Assembly: GCA_930367205.1 (NCBI GenBank)
Contig: OV884009.1
Location: 92,835,189 to 92,899,188, forward strand
Source: Acanthosoma haemorrhoidale
Lineage: Eukaryota > Arthropoda > Insecta > Hemiptera > Acanthosomatidae
Direction: 5' to 3'
Length of the DNA stretch: 64,000 bases
Part shown: one piece after another, positions 51,301 to 63,300 of the stretch
Layout of the letters: the number at the start of each line of letters is the position of its first letter
Numbering within the stretch: the first letter of the stretch is position 1
Notes under the pieces: generated by a model
What the model was told of the DNA's origin: nothing
The model's input: the letters and a program-made list of their open reading frames with translations, nothing else
Database searches by the model: none
Program-made: the position numbers and the translations under genes

Positions 51301-54300
51301 CCAAAACTGAAACTACAAGCTTGCCACTAGACCACCAATCGCCACCAACACCTCCTTCACCACATGTAAGTAGTCCAGGTACACAGCGCGACTTGCCTAA
51401 TCCATGTCATCCAAGGCCACCTGTTCAGCCTGGTCCGTCTGGCCCTCCATCGCCTAGCCCTACCAGGAGCCGGAAAAAGCCGAAGTATCTCGAGGACTAT
51501 GTCTCCAACTTGTGTTGTGGACCTGTCATTAAATAAGTGGGGGAGATTATAGTGAAGCAGTTATAAATAACTATAAGTTTGGTTAGCTGATATAAATAAC
51601 AGTGTGTTACGAAACCTGGCATGTGTTCAGAAGGTTTCAGTTTGTTTGAGTGTATACATTCTGTTTGTAATATCTATGTCTCATTGTGTAAATAAATTGT
51701 GTCGCGTTATTCAATTACATATAAAAATGTGTCTCATTATTCAGCCCTTGTCACAACAGTTGATTAGAGGAGCATAGTAACAGACAAATTTGTTACAAGG
51801 AGAGTATACATATGGATCTTCAACTCCAAAATATATTAACGTCAAATTTGTTTAAATTGTACACAAAATGTGTTTTCTATAATTTTTTTAAAGTTAATGT
51901 TCATTTTTTGTTTGATTTGTTTTCAAATGTTTGCAATAAATGTTGAAGGCTATGTTTCGGGATATTCTCCCCCCATCCTCGAATCACCTCTATGGCGTTT
52001 TTTGAGGTGTAGTAATTCCTTACCTTGGTTATAACGGGTATTTTTAGACGGGGGTCCACAATTTTATTGCTTTATGCATTTTATGTTCAATTAACCTACA
52101 CCTAACATTTTTAATCTTTACATAACCTTTTTTTGTGTGGTTTATTCCTTCATGGGTTCATTTTAGGAACTGTCATTTTTAATTCACACATTCAACTGAT
52201 TTATCATTCCTGAGCAAAATATTCATTACATTACGCCTGAGATACACGTACGTCTACAGGTAAATTGCAATATTTTTTTAATGCAAATTAAAATTATATT
52301 TTTTTCGTATTTAAGTGATCGTTTCACTCTAAAATTGTCTAGATAGATATATGTAAACGCAAAGCAAAGAACAAAAAAATAAAAAATGTTAAACTAAAAG
52401 ATACTGTTTTTATCATTGCTTTGTCAAAGATAAGATTTTATTTAATTGATAAGAATTTATTTGAGAGAGACATTGTTTGCAATAGAGGACCATTTGGAAA
52501 ATATATTGAGTGCTCAAATATAATGAAAAAACGGTTCAATAATATTTTTTCTGACAAAAATAAAACAGATAGGATACACAAAATATGCATGCTCTATTTT
52601 GTAATGAGTGCCTAGTGACGATGTTTAACAAGCACAGAGAGATTTATTAACACCATGTAGATGGGGATCGATCAGAAATTGATGTGGCAGTGGCCACAAT
52701 ATGTCATAAACAGCTGTATACAAATTTTCCATCACCTATACGACCTCAAATAAATTGTATAAGATAATTTTTAAATGTAAATTGTAAGCGGCATGGACTG
52801 TAAGGACAAATAAAACTATCATCTAACAGTAACTGTAAGTATACAATTTAACAACAATTAACAGCAACTTAACTATAGCCCCAATTTCAAGGATCGACGT
52901 TCACGAACCCAACCATTCACTAAATAGTTTTTTTTTATTTCTATAATTAAAAGTATTCGTTACATCTTGCCTGTTTGTTATTATAATAGATTAAAGACCC
53001 GACCAAATTATCCATTCAAATTATTTATTCAGTAAAAAACTATTTTATATTCAAAGATAATTATTATTTTTATGTTAAAAGAAAAAAAAGAGATCGAGTA
53101 TTGGTGCAACCAATGGCGGATCAAAGTTAATGAAGCAAAATGTTCCCACATTACCTTCACCCTTTGTCGCAAGTTTTGTCCACTAGTTTTTTTTAATTCT
53201 ATTCCTTTCCCTGTATCCGAGACAGTACGGTACTTAGGCTGACCTGGATCTAACATACGAGACTAAAAAGACGAGAACTAAACAGACGCTTTGGACAACT
53301 GTACAGACTACTTCAAAGGACATCCCATCTCTAAATAGAAAATAAATTACTAATCTACAAAGTTATACTTAAGCCAATCTGGGCATACGTAATAGAGCTA
53401 TGGAGGACAGCAAAAAAGTCGAACATTTTCAATCAAAAGTCCTGAGAGCAATAGTAAATGCCCCTTATTACGTCAGCAACAAAACCCTTCATAACGATCT
53501 TAATACACCCTACATTCTTGAACTCATCCCTTCCAAGTTTATGAAATTCCACAGTAGCCTTTCCAACCACCCTAATCCCATAGCACAGTCTTTGCACTGC
53601 ACCACTCATCCCTATAATCCTCCTCGGAGACTGAAACGGCAGTGGCCTCGTGACCTGCTATAAATGCGTGACAGTGGGAGTCCTGGCAATGGCCAGTTTC
53701 TCCAATCATGTCCTGAGCGTCTGTGGCTCTCAAGCTCTTGGTCAGCCTCCACTGGCTCGTATCCGGTGACGCGGCTGACGGAGGAGCGTGGGGGACTTCC
53801 CAAGACTCCGCTTCCTCTTTCGCATGCGAGGGAGGTGACACACATGTGGAGTTAGGAGGCCTCTGGGCTGTATGTAAATATTGTATGAATGAGCGAGTGA
53901 ATGATGAATTGTAAATATGGTATGAATGAGAGCATTTATCTTAATTACTTATTGCCAAATAAGGCAGATTGTAATTTTATCACAATAAAGGGGGGGGGAA
54001 ATTAAACAATATCGAGAGATACTGGGAATTCTTTAAAACTCATTGAATCAACTGATCTTCAACAGCACCAAAACAAAAATAATGAAGTTTATCAAATTGC
54101 ATTCGATTCTTGATCAGAGAAAAAAACCAGAAAAGTATTCCTTGGCGAAAATGAGGCCGATTGAATGATAACGTGCAATTAAACAGGCCGGAATAAAATT
54201 AATTCAGCAACTACCGCTGTTATTGGTCGGAAAATGCTGGAATGCCTAAATTAATAACGCAGACTATCCAGACAAAGTTGCAAAATGCAATGGTCAATAC

Positions 54301-57300
54301 ATGTCTGATACTGCACGGTACTTTTTATCAACACGGGATTTAATTCAAATACTTAACTGAATGAATTTTTTTTTTTTTTTTTTTCCTCAACAATAATCTT
54401 TATTGTGCAATAATTACAATCTGCCAAATAATTAATAAATAATATAAATAAATTATTTACGACTAAAAATATCAAAATATTTGCTATATCCAAAATAAAT
54501 AGCCACTACGTTGAACTAATTTATTAAAATCCTGCAGCTATTGCTAGAAAACAGATCTGATTTAATTTTTGTGGAGTCTAGCATTTAATTATTCCAAGCC
54601 CTTTCTTGTTTCCCATTTCTAATTATCTCTTTCTCCACTATCTCTCCCGGGTAGTCCGGCCCTTGTGAGCCCTAAAGGTTCCCATCAAACACTCAGCTCT
54701 CAATAAAGCCACCCTTCTATGCAACTGTATTGTTTGACTATTTCCATTCATGACAAAACATGGAATTGTGCGGAGCGATTGAGTGAGGGGCAGGAGCGAT
54801 AAATGTCGAGGTCGTGACTCCTACATTTTTTTTCGTATGGTATTAAACAGTATTCGTGTAGATTTCCTGCGAATTTGACAGTCAAATTCTTGGGGAAAAG
54901 TAAGTTTAGTGCAACTCATTGATCCACACATGAGCCAAATTTGCTTCAAATCCTCTGCAAAACGCACACACCTACATACTTGAACAATAAACTTTTTACT
55001 ATCCTGTGTTTATGTCCCTTCAGAACAAACATTTATATAATAGAAATTGGGATCAGCCCCGCTAATATTAACTGTGTACATATAAATAAAACATATATTT
55101 AACAAAATGAAATTAGAAAAAGACACATCTTTCAAAAATTAAAAATATTAAAAAAATATGAAGAAAATAAAACAAGAACTTGTTAGAAAAATAAAAATAA
55201 AATATCTACACACACACTAATTCACAATTGGGTATTTACACATAAATATGTAAATACTTCTGTACTTAGATTTACACATTAAATAATACAATTAACTAAA
55301 ATTAAAAACCTACGTAGATATGTACAGCTGCATAGGCAAATACATACGTACTTTTTTGATAGGTTCGGTATTTCTGTTACTGAGAAAAATCAAGCGAAAT
55401 ATATATCAGTGATCCACGGATAAACTATTTTTTCCTAACATTTTTCTCAAAGATTATACGTGATAAAAAAAGTGGTTTTTAATTACAATCGAATAAAACA
55501 AGAGTTCTTCTGACAAAGATAATAAACTACAATAATAACAGCAATATCTACAAAACAACTTGGGTATACGTTCAATTAAACAATAAATTATTAATTCATG
55601 GAAATCCTTAGCTTGGGTATGAGTTAAAAGCTAATGAGTTCGTAAATGATATAATGGTATTTATACATGTGCAGTAATTATTAGGTTATTTGATGAAGAT
55701 ATTGTAGGAACAGTAACGGAACTGGGATTTGATCCCTCATTTCCATTCCGGAGCCCTTCCATCCCGTGACTAAAGGCAGCCAAGAAAGCAGGAAGAAAGT
55801 CCTTATTTAGTCGCAAGCTAGTTATTTTTATTTTACATATTTCTAATTTGAGACCTCGTTTACTTTTAACAGTTTATACATATTAAACATTTAACGTATA
55901 CTAACTAGATGTATATTAATGGTTATTAGATGCAGTATGTGAAAAAAAAATACTATAAGGTAGTGAAGTTTGAAAAATGTGGCAACTTCCTACACAATTG
56001 CCCACAGTTCAAGAATTTGTCCGTTCTCGAACCGAAACCTATCATAAAAAACAATAGCCTCCGAAAATCCACTTATCATAAGATACACTCATAAAAGATG
56101 TAAACATGTGGTGCTAAATTTAAATTTTCTGTTGCAGATGAGGATTTCCAAGTACGAAATGGGTTGATTAAATTTTGAGTACCCAAAAGAAACTTGTGAT
56201 GTGTAAATAAAAATCTTGATTAAGATTACCTCAAAGATTATTTTGGTTTAAATTGTATATAAATTAGTTGTTCTTGAGCAGGTTTTTATTTTATTTTTCT
56301 GTCTATTTAAAAATAAATGTATATATTCATGTATATCATCATGTCATAAAAATACGATGGGAAGTATACCAGAACACGTAATAACAATTTAGTAACAAGT
56401 TGAATGGTAAATTAAATCGCAATGAAAGTTTTCTTATCTCTTTATGTTTACCGCAACTTGTTATGTTTTCAGTTAATTACAAAACCACACTAAAGAAAGT
56501 TAATATTGGCACGGATGTAGTTCGACCCAAGATAGCTTAGAAAGGCGTCAGAAAGAAAATCAACAGGTCCCAGGCATCATCCTGACAATGTCACTATTTT
56601 TTATCTTTGACAAATAATTATTAAAACAGGGGGATTCCTTACCACGCTTAATACTAATTATGCTTTATTATGTAAATTGTGTTTCTTATGACGAACTTTA
56701 GATAACAGTCGCTGTTTTTTCTGATCGGTGAAATCTTTTAGTAGGAAATGTAAGGCCACAGGTAAAATACTCTTAAATACGTACAATTTTGGTAATCCGG
56801 GATTCAGAATCATTTCCTTGGATAGGTTACTGCCAAAATATCGTCAGCACCATTACTCAAAACATTGTGGGCCCAATTTACCTGAACAATGAAATAAATC
56901 ACTTGGTGGTATTAAATTGAATTTAAAGCGGATTCATCCAATCAAAGAAGTACAGACAGACACTTGGAAGCTTCTCGGCGTCCATTTGCATTCTTAATAA
57001 GCCAAGCGCGGAAGTGGCCCCATGATCATTTTGATTGATTTGATTTCATTTTGAGACAATGGTAGTTCTGGGACCGGCCAGTTTTCCCCACTCATGTTCC
57101 GAGTGGCTCCCTTCAGCCTCCACTGTTTCTAAGTAATGGAATTGCGGTTGCGTGATCTCCCTGATTCTTCCCTGATTTTCCGTATCCAGAAGGCCACCTC
57201 CCCCAATGAGGTCGCTCTGGGTTGCCGGGAATGAGATGAATGTATAGTGCGTTAGCATATGGATTAGGCCAAGGAGAAGGAGGCGTGATAACCTCTGGTA

Positions 57301-60300
57301 ACGGGAGGTGGCTAGATCTTGATTGAATGGGATGTTGAGATCAGCGTGAAGGGTACGGTTGTTGATATAGATTGGCTATCTATCGGAGGATTATCTGGAA
57401 AAATATTGGAGGGCGTGATGTATAAATATGTTAAGTAACACATTTTACAATGTTACATGGTTTAGTATTTTCATTTAAATATAATGTATGATGAGTCGAT
57501 AATTATAACATTGCTACGCAAGACTTCAAAAAGAACTTTATTTGGTATAAAACACAATATGTACAATTACATATGATTACAACTGAGAGCTTACTAGCCA
57601 TTGGAATGCCTGAAGGGAATCGACACTCTGGCTTATGCCTAGAGGTATTTATGTGTGTATGAAAATGACAACAGTAATGCTAATAGTACAGATGTTACTG
57701 AAAGGTCGTGGGAGACAGATATTCAGAATGAGGGTCTGGGAATAAGTTATTGATAATTACAATAGAGCTGATTATAAGTTAAGAGATACAGTTCTTAGGA
57801 TGTTGTTGATAAACGCACCATTTGTTAATGATACGATTATATATATTACATAACTGATGATGAAATAATTTCTTCCATAGATTCATTCTAAGGGACTTAA
57901 ATTTGGAATTTATGAAGATTACGGCAATTACACGTGTGCAGGATACCCAGGGATCTTAGGATCCCTAGAATTAGACGCTCTTACATTCGCGGATTGGGAT
58001 GTTGACTACGTCAAAGTAGACGGATGTTATTCTCAACCACGGGAAATGGACATAGGTAAGTTGGTTTGACTTGTTGGTTTACTCATTGATATTGATGTAA
58101 ATTTATAACTATTAGATCTAACTATCAGTTCTATCAACCTCCTTATCAAAAAATAATTTAATATATATATTTTCTTCTGAATTAAATGAAGGATAGGTAC
58201 TAAATTTGCTTATGGAATTATCAGAACACAATCAAAATAGTAGTCCTGACCGATTTAATTTATTTTGTAAGCCATTTCGGAAATACTGAATAATATCTTC
58301 TTGATTCTCTTGTTATTTATTTAATTATTACATAATTTGATTACAGGGGGAATAGAGCCTTAAGTTTATCAATAATACACATTTAATATCCTATTTGTAC
58401 AATTTTTTCCTTACCTAATAACTTCATAAATAACGATGTAAAATTACCTATATAGAGTGTATTACTGCATAATTACATTAGCTAGTTTTTTTATTCATTT
58501 ATACATTTTCGTAATAAAGGGAACTATTTCTGTACTTTACATATGCCAAAAAAGAAGATAATTAATTGAACCACAAAAACGTTATTACAATGTCAAATCT
58601 ATCTACCATTAAAACGTTAGTTATAGCTACTAAAAAAATATATGACAAAAATTAATGGAAATACACTGATCAGTCGTAACGTTATTTTTACCGTAGAATC
58701 TCGCCAGTAAAATGTATCCATACATTATATAGCGTTAATGGCTTACTTGTAATCAGCAAGTAGAAAATATCCATTTTTATAAAAACTAAAAATACTCCAA
58801 TGAGAACTTACTTCCCCACACGTTATTATTTTAAATACTCTCAGAATATTTTATTACAATTTTTTCTCAGAATACTTAAATTAACAAATGGGGAAGTAAA
58901 GTGTCATTAGGGTCTTTTTAGTTTTTATAAAAATGAATCTTTTCTACTTACCGATTACAAGTAAGCCATTAACGTTAAATGGTGTATGGATAAATTTTAC
59001 TGGCGAGACCCTACTGTAAAAATACCTTAGTTATTGTTTTTGTCTCAATTTCAAGTTTTACACCCACTTTATCGAAATTATTTATTAAAATTTACAGGTT
59101 ATCCAGAGTTTGGGTACTATCTGAACAGAACAGGAAGGCCAATGGTATACTCATGCAGTTGGCCTGTCTATCAAATATATGCGGGTATCCAGGTAAATAC
59201 AGAGCTCTCAAATTATTTCCCAAGTATGATAATCAGGTAAGCGAATCACAAAGGTTCATCCTTGAGTTTTGAAACGGAATTCATTTGTATGTACTACAAA
59301 TAATGCCGAAATAAAGAGCAAAAGTGGTCTACTGTTGTTTATTTGGACACTCTTCTGTTTTTCTTTGTAAATCCGGGTTAATACGATTGGTACTATTAGA
59401 ATAATTTTCTTATTTTAGGCTTTCGAACAAGCTACAGGAGGACTTGAGAATGCAAAATTCTGTACCATGGTTTCTCATAGGATTTGTGTTTTTCCTAGAG
59501 GGTAAGGAAATAGTGCCGAGGCGCTAAATCGCTTGCGCGTCCATAGCTCGGCAACTATTGGTTTTAAAGAAATGCAATTGGTCACAAATTGTTTATTTCT
59601 AAACTTTCTACAACTTCTATTATATACAAGGTCTTCGCAAAGTAAACCGTTTCTCTAGAAAACTCAATAAAAGTTGAAAAACGTGAATATGTACGCTCAT
59701 ATAGCCAACCATACTCCTAGATGAACATAATTCGTGAAAAATAGTTCCTTTCATAATTTTTCACAACTATTGTAGCATGATATTATTTACCATTGTCAGG
59801 CCGTCACGAGGGGGCCGAGTAATCCTAGCCTTGGTGACGGAGAGAGAGTTAAATAGTCTATGACCTGGATGATTGCTTGATGACGGGTCTTACCACTAAG
59901 CTATCTAACTCCATATCTGATAGGTATGTGCCCCCTCAGTGCAGTAGGTTCTGGAGAAGAGGTACAGGGTAGGTTTTATAGGTCGTTTACGTGGTCTTGG
60001 AATGACCACGAATTCACACTCGGTATATGATGGTAGGCGAAAACCTTCCGGATCCCAAAGACGAGTGTGAACCGGAAAAAGGCAAACTGGATCTCTGGGG
60101 GAGACGCTACTAGGTTAGTTCGTTGGGCCCCAGAGACCGTCGTCTGCATGGAATGGATCCCTTCCAAGGATGTGCTAGCTTTAGCGAGACGAAGGCATAG
60201 AATCCCACTAGGAATGTGCAGGGTCTGACAACGCCGGGCTAAAACATACCAAGGTTCGGATAGAAGTGCAGAGGGTTCCATGAATGAGAAGGCGACATCT

Positions 60301-63300
60301 TGAAACATCAGTGCAGCTGCAAGTACCAGTCCAGAGGCGAGCCGTGGCTTGAATGAAAAGTCGACTAAAACTAGGGGGCATATATAGCCCACAGCAGCCA
60401 ATGAGCTGGTGTTTTATTTTGGCAAATCGCATTGCAGGCCTGGCTGCTGGATACCTGGGCTAAGGGCCCCTGGCTTCCTCTGAACTCGTCTGCAGCTACG
60501 TCATTGTTGTTTACAATATTTACACTGATATGACTTTGTGATTTGGTAATATTATATACATTTGTTTAATTTAATTTACAATATATTATACTAATGTCCA
60601 ATATATAGGATAGAGTAGAGGGTGATTTATCTTATGTGGTTAGCGGTCGCTAGAACCATTTATCATAAAAATGAACCAAAAAACTCCAAAATTAAGAAGT
60701 AGGAAACGAAGCTTTCTCATTTCTGAATTTAATTACGATTCATAGAGCAATTTTCCGACTCCAAATATGAATCCATACATTATTGAGCAATGGATAGCCA
60801 AGGAAAGTAGGAGGACAGTAAGGTCCAAGTAACTAATAGAGGGAAATAAGAAATATTTAGTCACTTTCTATATTTTGACTGCCGCCCTTAAGCAGCGGAG
60901 CCTCAGGGCATCAGTGCAAATGATTATGGGGATATTAACTCAAAAGCCCACCTGCTGGGAGAAATATCTGTGTACTCCGTTTACAAAACGGATAGGTACA
61001 GCCCGGTTCTGCCTCTTGGAATTTTAGGGATGAATAGTCACTGCCACCTCCAAACGTAGAAAGTGCCTGAAATGCAGACCCATAGAAGAAATTGCTAAGG
61101 CTTGGTTTGTATTACCTAGTAGTATCGCATCCCGAAAGTGAATGGATGGTGGGTAAAATTTCTGCAACTGGAGTTCCAAGATTTTCACCTGCTATATGGC
61201 AGGCTAGGAAACGCTTCTTCTATGGGCAGCCTCTGAAATACAATCCGTTGATCTTATACGTAGATAACTCCTTCCCAAAGATGGATACCAAGAACAAAAA
61301 CCTCAGTTTCGGGGCTTAGATTCAATACATTATACTTCTAATATTCAATCGCATGAAATAAATTATTAAAAATCCGTAAATCGGCTTCCAGGTAGTCGTA
61401 CTTTAGTTCCGGCACTTCTATCATACTCGAGCCCTGCAGATTGCACGTTATAGGGTCGTTGAGTCCTCCGCAGATGAAAAAATCCTTATCTTCTCCATTC
61501 TTTGCAAAAAATACAGTAATTTAACCAGCTGAAATTTATTTCCAATACTGACAACGAAGTAACTGCCGCCCGACAGGATACTTATTGTTTGGCCTGATAT
61601 TATTAGTGAGAAGGGGGGGGGTCTCTTCGACCCTAATTTTGATTCTAACAAATTGATGGAAATATCATTGTACCTATCAAAGACTATATCAATCCTTGGG
61701 ACAGATAATTGGGAGTATAGCGTCATGATTCGTCAGTAAAATTCATGAGCGAAATACCGAAAATTTAACACATTTTCAAATTCAATTTAGAAATCTTTGT
61801 GACATAATGAAGAACTGGGCGTATGGAACGATTATATAGATGATCTTTTGTTAATGTAACAAAATACAGGTCTAAAGGTCTGTGGGACACCAATAAAGTT
61901 TGTCCTGATAAACCTGCATCCTGAACAAACCTGAAGAAGGGTAATCAACAGCTCCCATACGAGTATTTTGTGCAAACCAGAACTCCAGGGGGTGGAAAGC
62001 ATAACTTTTATTTTCATAGTGTGTGCGTTTGGTATTTTTGTAAGATGTGGAGAGATTAAGACGACACAAAAAAACAATTTTATAAGGGGTTAGGGTCCGA
62101 AGTCAATAGTGATGTCTGGATTTCAGCACCTCGCGTGCAATTTATCTGATTAATAACTGCATTATGAGTTGGGGATTTATTGAACCCCTACCCTATCGGA
62201 GATCACTCACTTTTATTTATTGAAAATAGTTTCGTCGTCCATCCGTAATTTTCAACCCAGACCCTTTATATCATGAAGCAGTTACGCTATAACCACTACA
62301 ACGATATCATTGCACATAAACTTCTCTTAATTTTGTTTTTTAATCTGTCAAGGAATCTGTGTCCTAGTGAAAGTCATATTTAAGTTATGGTTGGAGGAGG
62401 GAGGTAATTGTCGTTTTTTACATATTTTATTGTTGCTTTTGTTATTGTTATAACAGTGAAATTTGGTATAGTAAAGTAAATGGAATGGAATGGACATTCA
62501 GTACTTTTTTGAAAAGGGTGCGGAAATAAAAATCGGAGGCTAGGCTGATGTAACAAAATAATAAGTCACTATGGTTAACAAACAAATCAAAATAAATTAT
62601 ATCTAATTTGTACATGATAAAAAAAATAAAACTTTTAACAATCACAGTTTATTTATTTACTTACGTTAATTTTTATAGCCAAACTTTTCATCTATTATTG
62701 ACAACTGTAATCTTTGGCGGAATTTCGATGACATACAGGATTCTTGGGCAAGTTTAGAAAGCATCATAGATTACTATGGAAATAATCAAGACACCATTGT
62801 GCCAAATGCTGGGCCAGGCCACTGGAATGATCCGGATATGGTAAAAATGTTCATACTTTATTGATTATTGATCATACTAGATATTAATTATGAATATATT
62901 TTATAACAGCTAATCATCGGTAACTTTGGCCTAAGCTACGAACAGAGTAAAACACAAATGGCTATCTGGGCAATTCTAGCAGCACCACTTCTGATGTCTG
63001 TAGATCTGCGTTCGATAAGACCAGAATATAAAGCAATATTACAGAACAGAAAAATTATTGCTGTGGACCAAGATCCGCTGGGTATCCAAGGTCGAAGAAT
63101 TTATAAGGTATTTTTGTTTTAATTATTGTCATGTAATCAAATTTAATTTTAAATTTAACTGTAGTATATTTTCACCAATTCTAACAAGAGAAGCTTTGAT
63201 TATATAATTGATAACTTATCTTGTCTATCAGTAAACCTTTCATGCGAAATAAAATTTAAAAAAAGAATATAATAAAATCCGTTGATAAAGAAGAGTTTTG

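Larger units (their letters stand above)
46949..51758 (+). mobile_element. complete gypsy-type (Ty3) LTR retrotransposon
   Basis: Two 211-bp LTRs (46949-47159, 51548-51758) are indistinguishable by eye, and the element is flanked by GTTGA target duplications (46944-46948, 51759-51763). The LTRs begin TATAGTGAAGCAG and end GTCACAACA. Between them are a primer-binding region starting TTGGCGACGAGG just after the left LTR, gag, pol and a purine tract (GTGGGGGAGAT) just before the right LTR. No third frame for an envelope is present. The element lies in sense orientation in intron 2. The identical LTRs and open frames suggest a recent insertion. Confidence 0.95.
45078..57880 (+). other. GH27 intron 2 (12.8 kb)
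   Basis: Phase 0 intron, the largest in the gene. It contains a LINE fragment (45750-46290), the complete gypsy element (46949-51758), two jockey copies (53088-53991, 54366-54426) and a jockey-like/unclassified repeat block (57045-57385). The stretches 51764-53087 and 54427-57044 showed nothing identifiable. Confidence 0.85.
59193..62678 (+). other. GH27 intron 4 (3.5 kb)
   Basis: Phase 0 intron. It contains a tRNA-like head (59830-59913), the dispersed repeat copy 2 (59935-60500) and a second tRNA-like head (62228-62306). The stretch 60501-62227 has a GC-richer part around 60880-61320 but nothing recognisable. Confidence 0.8.

Noticed and set aside
51548..51763. An envelope gene (retrovirus-like element)
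   Set aside because: Pol ends at 51536 and the 3' LTR begins at 51548, so there is no room for a third gene.
53572..53914. Multiple overlapping frames in the jockey 3' UTR, also seen at 44.2 and 13.6 kb
   Set aside because: They recur because the 3' UTR is repeated and GC-richer. They lie after the ORF2 stop and contain no domain.
59976..60401. 141-codon minus-strand open frame
   Set aside because: It lies entirely within a dispersed repeat whose other copy at 16.6 kb does not keep the frame open.
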